64,000 nt of DNA from Eubacteriales bacterium (GCA_030524715.1 JAUNGB010000008.1:27905-91904); one strand, 5' to 3'; shown: positions 23,770-33,260, counted from the stretch's first letter. Notes: generated by a model not told the origin, from the letters alone. Numbers and translations are program-made.

Positions 23770-26022
23770 ATGAAATTCACAAACGGTTTTTGGCTGACAG
23801 CAGACAATATTACACCATTATATGCGGTTGAATACGCAGATTCCAGAATCAGCGGAGATGAGCTGACCGTATATGCTCCGGGCAAGCATATTACGTCCAG
23901 AGGAGAGTGCCTGAATCTTGGAATGCTTACGGTAAGACTGACCAGTCCTATGGAGGATGTAATCAAGGTATCCGTGACTCACTTTGAGGGAAGAGCATAT
24001 CCGGGTCCCTTTATCAGAACGGAAAATACCAATCCGAAGGTGACCATTGAAGAAACTGAGGATTTCATTGTTTATCAGACGGGCAATACAAAGGCAGTCA
24101 TCGACAAGCGCCCCAATTCATGGGCAATCCGTTTTTATGATGGAGACAGGGAACTGACAGAAACAAGCTACCGCAATATGGCGCATATGGCAAATTCCGA
24201 AACAGGCAAATGCTATATGGTGGAGCAGCTTGCGCTGGATATTGATGAATATGTATACGGACTGGGCGAGCGCTTTACACCCTTTGTAAAGAACGGACAG
24301 AGCGTGGAAATGTGGAATGAGGACGGCGGAACGGCCAGTGAGATCGCCTATAAGAATATTCCGTTTTATATTACCAATAAAGGCTACGGCGTGCTCCTTG
24401 ACAACGAAGGGGACGCAGCTTATGAAATCGCCAGCGAAAAGGTGGAGCGCGTACAGTTTTCCGTTGAAGGAGAGCGCCTGGACTACTATGTGATCAACGG
24501 ACATACGCCAAAGGGAACCATTCAGAAATATACGGAACTGACCGGAAAGCCGGCGCTGCCTCCGGCATGGTCCTTCGGTCTCTGGCTGACCACTTCCTTT
24601 ACCACCAATTATGATGAAGAAACCACCTCAAGCTTTATTCAGGGAATGGCGGACAGGGATATTCCTCTTCATGTATTCCATTTTGACTGCTACTGGATGG
24701 AGGCCTATGAATGGTGCAACTTTACCTGGGATTCCAGGACCTTCCCGGACCCGAAGGGGATGCTTGAAAGATACCATGAAAAGGGCCTGAAGATCTGTGT
24801 GTGGATCAATCCCTATATCGGCCAGAAATCGCCGCTGTTTCATGAGGGAATGAAAAACGGCTACCTCTTGAAGAAAACAAACGGGGACGTATGGCAGACG
24901 GATCTGTGGCAGGCCGGTATGGGCCTTGTGGACTTTACCAACCCGGCGGCTGTGGAGTGGTATACCGGAAAGCTGAAAGCACTTCTGGATATGGGAGTGG
25001 ATTGCTTTAAGACAGATTTCGGCGAGAGGATTCCGGTAAAGGATATTGCTTATTATGACGGCTCTGATCCTGTAAAAATGCATAATTATTATACCTATTT
25101 ATATAATAAGACAGTATTTAAGCTTCTTGAAAAAGAGCGCGGAGAGGGAGAAGCGGTTCTCTTTGCCCGGTCCGCGACCGTAGGCGGCCAGCAGTTCCCT
25201 GCTCACTGGGGCGGCGACTGCTCGGCAACGTATCCCTCCATGGCAGAAACCCTCCGAAGCGGTCTTTCTCTGGCGTGCGGCGGATTCGGCTTCTGGAGCC
25301 ATGATATGGGAGGCTTCGAAAATACGGCTCCTGCGGATGTTTACAAGAGATGGGTACAGTTCGGGCTTATGAGTTCACACAGCCGTCTTCACGGTTCTTC
25401 TTCTTATCGTGTACCGTGGCTGTTTGATGAAGAGGCCTGCGATGTGCTCAGGAAGTTTGTCAAGCTGAAATGCTCCCTGATGCCTTATCTCTACAGACAG
25501 GCAGTGCGTGCCCATGAAGAAGGAATCCCTATGATGCGGCCTATGTTCGTGGAGTTTCCCGAGGACAGAGCGTGCGAGCCTCTTGACAAGCAGTATATGA
25601 TGGGAGATTCTCTGCTGGTTGCTCCGATCTTTAAGGAAAGCGGAGAAGTGGAATATTATCTTCCGAAAGGAAAATGGTTCAATATTCTGACCGGACAGAT
25701 GATAGAAGGCGGAACATGGAAAAAGGAGACTCACGACTACTTTAGTATGCCTCTTTTGGTACGCCCAAATACGATTCTGGCTGTGGGAAGCTGTGATACA
25801 AAGCCGGATTATGAATACAGCGACAGCGTTACTTTTTATCTGTCCGCCTTTGAGGACGGTGCGGAGACGTACACTGAGGTTACCGATGTAAAAGGCGTTA
25901 CGGTGATGACCGCAAAGGCAGTGAGAAAAGGAGATACGATCACCCTTCATGTAGAGGGTGGAAACAGAAACTGGAAATATCAGGTGCTTGGCGGCGAAAA
26001 CGTGACGGTAGTTGCAGAGTAA
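23770..26022 (+). CDS. yicI: GH31 alpha-xylosidase (YicI family)
   Basis: 750 residues. It removes terminal alpha-xylose, for instance from isoprimeverose units of xyloglucan. The catalytic nucleophile lies in CFKTDFGERIP as Asp416, the same number as in E. coli YicI, and the acid/base in HWGGDCSATYPSM at about Asp483. The substrate-loop sequence WINPYIGQKSPLF also matches YicI. No signal peptide, so it acts on imported oligosaccharides in the cytoplasm. Start after GACAGGAGAGC. It follows the transporter genes and precedes a GH3 enzyme. Confidence 0.93.
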   Translation: MKFTNGFWLTADNITPLYAVEYADSRISGDELTVYAPGKHITSRGECLNLGMLTVRLTSPMEDVIKVSVTHFEGRAYPGPFIRTENTNPKVTIEETEDFIVYQTGNTKAVIDKRPNSWAIRFYDGDRELTETSYRNMAHMANSETGKCYMVEQLALDIDEYVYGLGERFTPFVKNGQSVEMWNEDGGTASEIAYKNIPFYITNKGYGVLLDNEGDAAYEIASEKVERVQFSVEGERLDYYVINGHTPKGTIQKYTELTGKPALPPAWSFGLWLTTSFTTNYDEETTSSFIQGMADRDIPLHVFHFDCYWMEAYEWCNFTWDSRTFPDPKGMLERYHEKGLKICVWINPYIGQKSPLFHEGMKNGYLLKKTNGDVWQTDLWQAGMGLVDFTNPAAVEWYTGKLKALLDMGVDCFKTDFGERIPVKDIAYYDGSDPVKMHNYYTYLYNKTVFKLLEKERGEGEAVLFARSATVGGQQFPAHWGGDCSATYPSMAETLRSGLSLACGGFGFWSHDMGGFENTAPADVYKRWVQFGLMSSHSRLHGSSSYRVPWLFDEEACDVLRKFVKLKCSLMPYLYRQAVRAHEEGIPMMRPMFVEFPEDRACEPLDKQYMMGDSLLVAPIFKESGEVEYYLPKGKWFNILTGQMIEGGTWKKETHDYFSMPLLVRPNTILAVGSCDTKPDYEYSDSVTFYLSAFEDGAETYTEVTDVKGVTVMTAKAVRKGDTITLHVEGGNRNWKYQVLGGENVTVVAE

Positions 26023-26152
26023 TACTTCAGGGTTATAGAAGGATAATAAAAGGACTATACAGGCCGGGAGATGCTGTCGGCCTGTTTTCCTGTACATATG
26101 GGCAGGCGGTCACGCCGGATATTGTGCCTGAACGAATTGAGAGGAGATTTAT

Positions 26153-28378
26153 ATGCAGAAAACAGAATTGAAGAAATTGTTGGAGAGCATGTCTCTGCAG
26201 GAAAAAATTGACCAGATGCTGCAGCTTGTGGGCTCCTTTTACAGTGAGGATACCGATGAAGTGCTGACCGGACCGGAGTCGGAGCTTGGAATTACAGATG
26301 AGGATGTGCGCATGGCAGGTTCCATTGAGGGAACATATGGGGCTCAGTATCTGATGGAACTTCAGAAGAGCTATATGGAAAAGCAGCCGCATCATATTCC
26401 CATGCTGTTTATGATGGATGTGATTCACGGAATGAAAACCATTTTCCCTATACCGCTGGGACAGGCAGCGGCCTTTGAACCGGAGCTGTCCAAACGGTGC
26501 GCCTCCGCGGCGGCGAAGGAGGCAGCAGTCAGCGGCCTGCATGTGACTTTTGCGCCTATGGTGGACCTGGTGCGGGACGCCCGTTGGGGACGTGTGATGG
26601 AATCCGGCGGTGAGGACCCTTTCCTGAGCAGCAGGCTTGCACAGGCGCAGGTAGAGGGCTTTCAGGGAAAAGATATGAGCGAACCGTACAAGGTGTGTGC
26701 GTGCGTCAAGCACTTTGCAGGGTACGGCGCAGCGCAGGCGGGCCGTGAGTATCATACGGTGGAGCTGAGCGAGCACACGCTGCGGGATTTTTATCTGCCT
26801 GCTTACAAGGCGGGAATCGATGCGGGTTCCGGTATGGTCATGACTGCCTTCAATACACTGAACGGAATTCCGGCAAGCACGAACAAGTGGCTGATGAGGG
26901 ACGTTCTTCGTGACGAAATGGGCTTTGACGGCGTGCTGGTTTCGGATTTTTCCGCCATTGCGGAAACCGTTGTCCATGGACACAGCGAGGATTTAAAGGA
27001 CGCGGCGAAAAAGGCGCTTGAGGCAGGTGTGGATATAGATATGATGTCCGGAGCTTATGCGGCAAATCTGAGCACGCTCGTGAAAGAGGGCGCAGTTGAT
27101 GAAGCGTTCATTGACGAAAGCGTTATGCGCATTCTGGAGCTGAAAAATAAGCTGGGGCTTTTTGAAAATCCATATAAGGATGCGGACCCGGAGAAAGAGA
27201 AGACCGTTATTTTGTGTGACGAACACAGACAGCTTGCAGGAGAGGCTGCTGCAAAATCCTTTGTTCTCCTGAAGAACGAGGGCGTTCTTCCTGTGGATAC
27301 CAGCAAAAAGACTGCTTTTATAGGGCCTTATACAAATAATAAAGAGATCAAAAGCAGTTGGGCGTTTATCGGAGACAGTCAGGACTGCGTGACCATCGAG
27401 GAGGCCGCCCGTGAGGTCTTTGACCTTACCAGAACTACCTTCCATGCAGGTTCTCCGGTGCTTGGAAATGATGATGCGCAGGCGTTAAAGGGCTTTGCGG
27501 AGAAGCTGCCGGATCCGGTTCCGGAAGAAATGCAGTTGAGCATGCTCAAGGAGGCTGTTCAGGCAGCGAAGGAGGCAGATACAGTGATCATGCCTCTTGG
27601 CGAGTATTACCTGCAAAGCGGTGAGGCAACAAGCAGGGCAATGCTTGATATCCCGGATGTCCAGATGCGGCTGTTCCGGGAGGTGGCAAAGGTCAATGAA
27701 AACATCATTGTTGTTCTCTTTAACGGAAGGCCTTTGGATCTGCGGGAGATCAGTAGAAAAGCGAAGGCGGTTCTGGAGGTCTGGCTTCCCGGAACAGAGG
27801 GAGGACATGCTATTGTGGATGTGCTGACCGGAAAGGTGAACCCGTCAGGTAAGCTGCCCATGAGTTTCCCGTATTGTGTGGGTCAGATTCCTGTGCATTA
27901 TAATGAATATTCCACCGGACGCCCGTACCAGCCGGGGATGCAGGCACGCTACCTGTCGAAATATCTGGACATCCCTAATACGCCGCTGTATCCATTTGGC
28001 TATGGAATGAGCTATACGGATTTTGAGATTTCCCCGGTGACACTCAGCGGAGAAACGGTAACAGAAAAAACGTCTATTACTGCCGCTGTAACCGTGAAAA
28101 ATACGGGAACCCTTTCCGGTACCCAGACGCTGCAGCTCTATATTCAGGATGTCTCAGCCAGTGTGGTGCGCCCTGTAAAAGAGTTGAAGGGATTTCAAAA
28201 AACAGAGCTTGCCCCTGGCGAGGAAGCAACCGTGCAGTTTGTTATTGAGGAACCTATGCTTCGCTTCTTGCGCGCCGATGGCACGGTGGGAAGCGAGGAC
28301 GGCCGTTTTCGCCTGTGGATCGGCGACAGCAGCGATACGGAGAATGCGGCTGGATTTATGCTGAAGCGGGAGATGTAA
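26153..28378 (+). CDS. GH3 beta-glucosidase/beta-xylosidase
   Basis: 741 residues, BglX-like layout: GH3 N-terminal barrel, GH3 C-terminal domain and C-terminal fibronectin III-like domain (TLQLYIQDV...VRPVKELKGF). The nucleophile is Asp265 in VLVSDFSAI. KHFAGYGAAQAGREYHT binds the substrate in the family. No signal peptide. With the alpha-xylosidase it would break down xyloglucan or related beta-glucan oligosaccharides after import. Strong GAGAGGAG ribosome site. Substrate (cellobiose, xylobiose or other) cannot be fixed from sequence. Confidence 0.93.
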   Translation: MQKTELKKLLESMSLQEKIDQMLQLVGSFYSEDTDEVLTGPESELGITDEDVRMAGSIEGTYGAQYLMELQKSYMEKQPHHIPMLFMMDVIHGMKTIFPIPLGQAAAFEPELSKRCASAAAKEAAVSGLHVTFAPMVDLVRDARWGRVMESGGEDPFLSSRLAQAQVEGFQGKDMSEPYKVCACVKHFAGYGAAQAGREYHTVELSEHTLRDFYLPAYKAGIDAGSGMVMTAFNTLNGIPASTNKWLMRDVLRDEMGFDGVLVSDFSAIAETVVHGHSEDLKDAAKKALEAGVDIDMMSGAYAANLSTLVKEGAVDEAFIDESVMRILELKNKLGLFENPYKDADPEKEKTVILCDEHRQLAGEAAAKSFVLLKNEGVLPVDTSKKTAFIGPYTNNKEIKSSWAFIGDSQDCVTIEEAAREVFDLTRTTFHAGSPVLGNDDAQALKGFAEKLPDPVPEEMQLSMLKEAVQAAKEADTVIMPLGEYYLQSGEATSRAMLDIPDVQMRLFREVAKVNENIIVVLFNGRPLDLREISRKAKAVLEVWLPGTEGGHAIVDVLTGKVNPSGKLPMSFPYCVGQIPVHYNEYSTGRPYQPGMQARYLSKYLDIPNTPLYPFGYGMSYTDFEISPVTLSGETVTEKTSITAAVTVKNTGTLSGTQTLQLYIQDVSASVVRPVKELKGFQKTELAPGEEATVQFVIEEPMLRFLRADGTVGSEDGRFRLWIGDSSDTENAAGFMLKREM

Positions 28379-28389
28379 AGAGACGATTT

Positions 28390-28433
28390 AAATGCGCCAC
28401 AAATCATTTTATAGTGGTTTTTGGCGCATTTTA
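28390..28433 (+). terminator. Terminator of the glycan-utilisation operon
   Basis: AAATGCGCCA (28390-28399) pairs with TGGCGCATTT (28422-28431) around a 22-nt partly paired loop. Confidence 0.7.
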
Positions 28434-28578
28434 CATGATAGAAATTTTTTTTATCATATATATGTGAAAACAGGTTACAATAATGTTACAATAAAGGAAG
28501 GTTGTCGGCATACTGATGTAATTGGTAAATCAGAAATAGAAGACCTGAGATATTATGAATGAAGAAAGGAACCTATAT

Positions 28579-30522
28579 ATGAGCAACCATTTGAAAGACC
28601 AGACAAGTCCCTATCTTTTACAGCATGCGGAAAATCCCGTAGACTGGTTTCCGTGGTGTGAAGAGGCTTTTGAGAAGGCAGAGAAGGAGGACAAGCCTGT
28701 TTTTTTGAGTATTGGCTACAGTACCTGCCACTGGTGTCATGTGATGGCACACGAAAGTTTTGAAAATAAAGAAATTGCAGATATTTTAAACAGATATTTT
28801 GTTTCCGTTAAGGTTGACCGGGAAGAACGGCCGGATGTAGATAGTGTGTATATGTCTGTTTGTCAGGCGCTTACCGGGGGCGGAGGCTGGCCTATGAGTA
28901 TTTTTATGACTGCGGACCAGAAGCCCTTTTATGCCGGAACCTATTTCCCTCCGGTATCGCACCGGGGTATGCCGGGATTTAAAGACCTGTTGCTGATCAT
29001 TGCAGACCGATGGAAAAACAGGAGAGCGGATCTGCTGAAATCTGCAGACTATATCCTTGCACATATCAACATAGAAGATGGTGGATTAAGTGAAAAAATC
29101 AGCCCTTATCTTGTGGATAAAGCAGCGGAAATTTTTGCAGGAAGTTTTGATAAACGGTTCGGAGGCTTCGGAGATGCCCCCAAATTCCCAATGCCCCATA
29201 ATCTGATCTTCCTTACGCTTTATTCTGAAATCAGGAAGGATTCAGAAGCATTTGATGAGGTGAGGATTACTCTGGAAAAGATGCGCCGGGGAGGAATTTT
29301 TGATCAGATAGGCTTTGGCTTTTCCAGATATTCTACGGATAAATATTATCTTGTTCCGCATTTTGAAAAAATGCTCTATGACAATGCTCTGCTGATACTT
29401 GCATATTCCGCTGCCTACAAGGTATCAGGCGATGAAATGCTTCTTGATACCGCAGAGAAAACAGCGGAATATATCCTGCGTGAAATGACAGACAGTGCAG
29501 GGGGATTTTATTCGGCTCAGGATGCGGACAGCGAAGGGGAAGAAGGAAAATTCTATGTCTGGGACTATGGTGAAATCTGCAGCGTGCTCGGCAGCGAAAA
29601 AGGAGAGAGCTTCTGCAGGTATTTCGGGATTACCAGACAGGGTATTTTTGAAGGGAAGAATATCCCCAATCTTTTGCAGGGAAATGCTGTTTTGGATGAT
29701 TTTTCTGAGGAAAAAAAGCTTCTTTACGACTATAGAAAAAAACGTGCCAGACTTCATCTGGATGATAAAATTCTTACTTCATGGAATGCGCTTATGATCT
29801 GCGCTATGTCGGTTCTTTACAGAGTGACCGGGAAAGAACGGTATCTTACAGCGGCAGAAGCCGTAGCGGAATTTATCGAAAAAAATCTTGCGGAGGGATC
29901 TGTCCTTTATGTAAGCGACCGGCAAGGGACGCGTTCTGTCAGGGGATTTCTGGACGAATATGCATATTATGCGGCAGCTATGATTTCCCTTTATGAAGCA
30001 ACATCCAGGGAACTATATTTACACCGTGCAAAGGAGCTTATGGGAGAAGCAGAGCAGCAGTTTGGTGATCATAACAGAGGCGGCTATTTCCTGTATGGAA
30101 CCAAAAACAGCAGCCTTATCTCCCGGCCGAAAGAAACCTACGATGGGGCAATGCCCAGCGGAAATTCTGTGATGGCGTATTGTCTGGTGCGGATGTCGCA
30201 GCTTACCGGAGAGGAAAATGATATACAGGCTGCAGAAAAACAGCTTGCTTTTATGACAGCACAGGCAGAAGCGTATCCCGCAGGATACGGTATGTTCCTG
30301 ACAGCATTGCTATTCTATTTCTATCCGCCTCAAAAGATTACAGCAGTGCTACAAAAAGAGGATAAGAAAGAAGAAATTGCAGCCGGGCTTCCGCTGTATG
30401 CAGACATCCGGATACTGGAATCTGAGACAGAGGATTATAAACTTTTGCACAATAAGACTACCTATTATGTATGCAAAAACAATACCTGTCTTCCTCCCTC
30501 GAACCAGAAGCCTGTTTTTTGA
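28579..30522 (+). CDS. Thioredoxin-domain protein, YyaL/SPATA20-like (DUF255)
   Basis: 647 residues from ATG 28579 (AAAGGAACC upstream), which gives the family's [20 protein letters not shown] start. The thioredoxin-like domain has [10 protein letters not shown] with the CxxC pair, followed by ERPDVD. The C-terminal half is an (alpha/alpha)6 barrel like N-acylglucosamine 2-epimerase/cellobiose epimerase. Bacterial YyaL and human SPATA20 lack a defined reaction; a role in sulfur or sugar chemistry is speculation. Normal length for the family. It is a single gene with its own short upstream region. Confidence 0.9.
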   Translation: MSNHLKDQTSPYLLQHAENPVDWFPWCEEAFEKAEKEDKPVFLSIGYSTCHWCHVMAHESFENKEIADILNRYFVSVKVDREERPDVDSVYMSVCQALTGGGGWPMSIFMTADQKPFYAGTYFPPVSHRGMPGFKDLLLIIADRWKNRRADLLKSADYILAHINIEDGGLSEKISPYLVDKAAEIFAGSFDKRFGGFGDAPKFPMPHNLIFLTLYSEIRKDSEAFDEVRITLEKMRRGGIFDQIGFGFSRYSTDKYYLVPHFEKMLYDNALLILAYSAAYKVSGDEMLLDTAEKTAEYILREMTDSAGGFYSAQDADSEGEEGKFYVWDYGEICSVLGSEKGESFCRYFGITRQGIFEGKNIPNLLQGNAVLDDFSEEKKLLYDYRKKRARLHLDDKILTSWNALMICAMSVLYRVTGKERYLTAAEAVAEFIEKNLAEGSVLYVSDRQGTRSVRGFLDEYAYYAAAMISLYEATSRELYLHRAKELMGEAEQQFGDHNRGGYFLYGTKNSSLISRPKETYDGAMPSGNSVMAYCLVRMSQLTGEENDIQAAEKQLAFMTAQAEAYPAGYGMFLTALLFYFYPPQKITAVLQKEDKKEEIAAGLPLYADIRILESETEDYKLLHNKTTYYVCKNNTCLPPSNQKPVF

Positions 30523-30548
30523 TTTTGTAAAATTACGTTTTAAACATA

Positions 30549-30614
30549 AAAAGGATGGTATTTGCCTTTCTTATTGTACCTTTGGTCAATAAATGGGAAA
30601 TACCATGCTTTTTT
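30549..30614 (+). terminator. Terminator of the YyaL-like gene
   Basis: AAAGGATGGTATTTGCC pairs with GGGAAATACCATGCTTT across a long loop and is followed by TTTT. Confidence 0.6.
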
Positions 30615-30726
30615 TCTATGCTTATGATATAATGGGAACACTTAATATAGTAAAGGGCAGCGCAGGGCGAATTTAGTAACTAAAAGAAGAGAACAAGCGG
30701 CTTTTGTCAGCCGGAATGGAGAGTAT

Positions 30727-31635
30727 ATGAACAGAGAGAAAATGGAACTGGAAACAGTCCGATTTCTGAAAATCCTTTTTTCCCTTAAGGAAGTGGAAAA
30801 AGTAGAGATTAAAGAGCATGTGATCGCATCTCCCGAGGATACGGAAAATATCCGAAAGGCGGTTTCTGACAGTTATCATGACCACCTGAGCGATGTTGAT
30901 ATGAAAATATGGGTAAAGCTGAATCCCGTGGACTTTTCTATGAAAACGCCGGTTTATAAGGCCTATTTTCCAAGGCTGCAGATCAGTGACGAGATTTTTG
31001 GAATTATTTTTCAGGAACGTGACCCGGCTGAAAACAGGGAAGGCTTAAGAATCTGCATGAAATCCGGATTCAGGATGGATCTGAGCTTTTATCTCCAATG
31101 TGATGAAAACGCGGACAGGCTGCCGGAGGGCGATTGGTGGGAGAGAGAACACGGCAGAGAAAATGATGCCTGCGAAGGCGTTCATGAGAATGCAGTCAAA
31201 CGGAATGGGAATGTCTGCCTGGCGCAGGAAAAAGCAGATTCCTTCTGGTTTATTGCAGTTCAGGCGCTGACAAAGCTGCTGCGCCGTGATTACCTTATAG
31301 CGGATCATTTATCTCATATGCTGCTGATGGAGGGGCTTGTTCTCCAAATGGAAGAGAGGGACAAAAAATACGGAACAAATTTTCACCGGTACGGATATGC
31401 AGAAGAGCTTGCGTACAGGACGGTCAGCCTTGCAGGCTATGAAAAGTATCTGCAGGGCGGAGATGAAAATTATCGTTATATTGCCGCAAATTTGATCCGG
31501 GCTGCGGTAAGCTACGACCGACTGGCCTCCGAGGCTGATAACCATTATGTGATCAGAAAAGAAAATTTTTTTGAAATATGGGCTGCCGCAATTCACCGGA
31601 TTGAGACAGTGGAGATTGTCGGAGATTTGGAGTGA
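30727..31635 (+). CDS. Nucleotidyltransferase-fold protein of uncertain function
   Basis: 302 residues. The segment DSYHDHLSDVDMKIWVKL resembles the metal-binding motif of the Pol-beta-like nucleotidyltransferases (SDxD), and GFRMDLSFYL may supply the third acidic residue. The remaining helical part resembles aminoglycoside 6-adenylyltransferase (AadE/ANT(6)) loosely. It may be a degenerate or distant member; drug resistance is not implied. A ribosome site GGAGAGT precedes the start. Confidence 0.5.
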   Translation: MNREKMELETVRFLKILFSLKEVEKVEIKEHVIASPEDTENIRKAVSDSYHDHLSDVDMKIWVKLNPVDFSMKTPVYKAYFPRLQISDEIFGIIFQERDPAENREGLRICMKSGFRMDLSFYLQCDENADRLPEGDWWEREHGRENDACEGVHENAVKRNGNVCLAQEKADSFWFIAVQALTKLLRRDYLIADHLSHMLLMEGLVLQMEERDKKYGTNFHRYGYAEELAYRTVSLAGYEKYLQGGDENYRYIAANLIRAAVSYDRLASEADNHYVIRKENFFEIWAAAIHRIETVEIVGDLE

Positions 31636-31646
31636 GGTGGGGAGAT

Positions 31647-31724
31647 TTGTTAATAAGAAATGCTACCATAAATGATCTGAAAACAATTACGGATGCGGTT
31701 GAGCTTTTAAGGTGTTTTGGTTAA
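31647..31724 (+). pseudogene. 5' fragment of a GNAT acetyltransferase gene
   Basis: TTG start after GAGGTGGGGA; the 25-codon frame reads LLIRNATINDLKTITDAVEL and then ends. IRxATxxDxxxI is the typical beta1-alpha1 start of a GNAT acetyltransferase, but nothing of the acetyl-CoA-binding part follows. It ends where the DUF3791 cassette begins. Confidence 0.5.
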
Positions 31725-31748
31725 AATAAAGTAAAGGAGGGCTTGCTT

Positions 31749-31988
31749 ATGATGGCAGATAAAAAAATAGAAAATTCCAGTGAACTGGAGTTTGCTGTGT
31801 TTTGTATTGAAAATGTTGCGGCAAAGTTGGGCGTGGGTGCAGAACGTGTCTATCAGGCATTTACCGAAAAGAGCGATATTCTGAATGGTTATATAGTGCC
31901 GGAATATGAAGTGCTACATACCCAGAGCCGGGAATATATCGTGAATGATCTCCTTGATGTGATGAGAGAAAGGGGTGTGGAAATATGA
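31749..31988 (+). CDS. DUF3791-type small protein
   Basis: 79 residues from ATG 31749 (AAAGGAGGG upstream). ELEFAVFCIENVAAKLGV and PEYEVLHTQSREYIVNDLL match the DUF3791 pattern: a short helical protein. It overlaps the next gene by 4 nt. It is likely the antitoxin-like partner of the DUF3990 protein. Function not established. Confidence 0.7.
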   Translation: MMADKKIENSSELEFAVFCIENVAAKLGVGAERVYQAFTEKSDILNGYIVPEYEVLHTQSREYIVNDLLDVMRERGVEI

Positions 31989-32455
31989 TTCTCTATCACG
32001 GTTCTTTTTTAGAGATTGCACAGCCGGATTTGGTTCATTCCCGCCCTAATGTAGACTTTGGACGTGGTTTTTATGTCACTCCGCTGTATGAGCAGGCCGC
32101 GAAGTGGTGCGGAAAATTCAAACGCCGAGGAAAAGACGGTATTATTTCAAAATATGAATATGATGAGAGCAGAGAAAATGAGCTGAAAGTTTTAAAATTT
32201 GATTCTTATTCCGAGGAATGGCTTGATTTTATCCTGAACTGTCGTAGTGGAAAAGATTCGACAGATTATGACCTTGTTGTGGGTGGTGTTGCCAATGACA
32301 AGGTGTTTAATACGGTAGAACTGTTCTTTGATGGACTGATTGATAAAGCAGAAGCCATTAATCGCTTGCGCTATGAAAAGCCGAACCTACAAATTTGCTT
32401 CCGCACAGAGAAAGCACTGTCTCTGCTGCATTTTGAAGGGAGTGAGAGACTATGA
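31985..32455 (+). CDS. DUF3990 protein, ADP-ribosyltransferase-fold candidate toxin
   Basis: 156 residues. Conserved blocks LYHGSF (start), DFGRGFYVTP (residues 22-31) and QICFRTEKALSLL (end) match DUF3990, a family I recall being grouped with the ADP-ribosyltransferase-like clan: YHG for NAD binding, the G-FY-T middle motif and a late Q/E region. Between two small helical genes with 4-nt overlaps on both sides, this is a compact cassette like toxin-antitoxin modules. Target unknown. Whether it modifies protein or nucleic acid cannot be read from sequence. Confidence 0.7.
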   Translation: MILYHGSFLEIAQPDLVHSRPNVDFGRGFYVTPLYEQAAKWCGKFKRRGKDGIISKYEYDESRENELKVLKFDSYSEEWLDFILNCRSGKDSTDYDLVVGGVANDKVFNTVELFFDGLIDKAEAINRLRYEKPNLQICFRTEKALSLLHFEGSERL

Positions 32456-32664
32456 CAGCAAACCCGATTTTACTTCAAAAAAAATACAGCCGTGTTATTG
32501 AGTGCTTTGCAAAACGGCAGGGACTTTCACTGGATGCGGCGTTGGATTTTTTTTATCATTCTGAGGTTTATCCGCTGATTAGGGATGGCGTATCTGATAT
32601 GCACTGCATGAGTGATACGTATTTGGCAGAAGAACTGGAACAGGAATATCAGATGGAAAAGTAA
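32452..32664 (+). CDS. Second DUF3791-like small protein
   Basis: 70 residues. KYSRVIECFAKRQGLSLDAA and LDFFYHSEVYPLIRDGVSDM with TYLAEELEQEY are helical and resemble another branch of DUF3791. It overlaps the DUF3990 gene by 4 nt and has a GAGTGAGAG ribosome site. Two antitoxin-like proteins around one toxin-like protein is unusual. Confidence 0.55.
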   Translation: MTANPILLQKKYSRVIECFAKRQGLSLDAALDFFYHSEVYPLIRDGVSDMHCMSDTYLAEELEQEYQMEK

Positions 32665-32666
32665 GA

Positions 32667-33107
32667 ATGGCAGTTATTGATAAAGTAAAAGCTGCCGGAC
32701 TGCGGGAGCCGGAGTTTATTGGCGGTGAGGTTGATTTGCGTGTCAATATTTATCGAGGCCGGATTAGCGACTGTGAAGAAACTAATTGTGATGTCAATGA
32801 CCTCAATAGTGCCAATAAAGTGCCGAATAGTGCCGATAAAGTACCAGATAGTGCCGTTAAAATTCCGTATAGTACTGGAAAAATGCCGGATAGTGTTAAA
32901 AAAGTGCCGGATAATGAACAGGAACGACTCATTTATCAATATGTGTTGGAAAAGGGGACAATAACAACAATTAAGGCAATGGAACTTCTTAGTGTGAAAC
33001 AACGTAGAGCGAGATCTGTTTTGTCAGTGATGGTTGAAAGCGGTTGGCTGAGAAAAGAAGGCGCAGCGAGAAGCACAATTTATGTGAAGAATACAGAAGG
33101 AAAGTAA
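32667..33107 (+). pseudogene. C-terminal fragment of an AlbA_2/RecG-like ATP-binding protein with winged helix
   Basis: 146 codons. The first 30 residues (KAAGLREPEFIGGEVDLRVN) are the tail of the ATP-binding domain of the AlbA_2/'RecG-like' family; a variable linker with five 7-residue repeats follows; the C-terminal wHTH contains TTIKAMELLSVKQRRARSVL and GWLRKEGAARSTIYV. The AlbA_2 and catalytic N-terminal parts (several hundred residues) are missing. The frame is open from three bases after the previous stop, with a weak ribosome site, so it may still be translated as a small DNA-binding protein. Confidence 0.6.
32805..32909 (+). repeat. Five 21-bp in-frame tandem repeats
   Basis: Consensus xATAGTGCCxATAAAGTGCCG; translated units are NSANKVP, NSADKVP, DSAVKIP, YSTGKMP and DSVKKVP. 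They lie between the two domains of the preceding gene. Divergence between copies argues against recent slippage. Confidence 0.9.
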
Positions 33108-33153
33108 TGCAGCGTGGATGTGGATAAAGTAGTATAGGATTTATTTTATAAAA

Positions 33154-33180
33154 TTAGCACTCACCTCTTGACAGTGCTAA
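33154..33180 (+). promoter_or_regulatory. CIRCE operator (HrcA)
   Basis: TTAGCACTC, 9 bp, CAGTGCTAA: one mismatch from the consensus TTAGCACTC-N9-GAGTGCTAA. It overlaps the clpB -35. Confidence 0.9.
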
Positions 33181-33196
33181 CAAAAAGTGTTATATT
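33168..33196 (+). promoter_or_regulatory. clpB promoter
   Basis: -35 TTGACA (33168-33173), exact 17-bp spacer, -10 TATATT (33191-33196). The CIRCE half-site covers the -35, so HrcA binding would block polymerase. Confidence 0.85.
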
Positions 33197-33260
33197 TCGG
33201 ATAGAACAAATGAAAGAGAGAAGTGTTTTTACACTTTGGAATAGATAAGGAGGAACGCCT

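Noticed and set aside
26033-26983. 316-codon minus-strand frame over the GH3 gene
   Set aside because: Opposite a clearly conserved enzyme, no ribosome site, no family features.
30727-31635. Call of an aminoglycoside resistance gene
   Set aside because: Only the SDxD motif and a loose layout agree; the sequence is too divergent to infer resistance.
32805-32909. Possible CRISPR-like array
   Set aside because: The 21-bp units are directly adjacent without spacers and lie in frame in a coding region.
33108-33153. A sigma-B or CtsR site before clpB
   Set aside because: No CtsR heptamer repeat was found; the CIRCE and consensus promoter explain the control.
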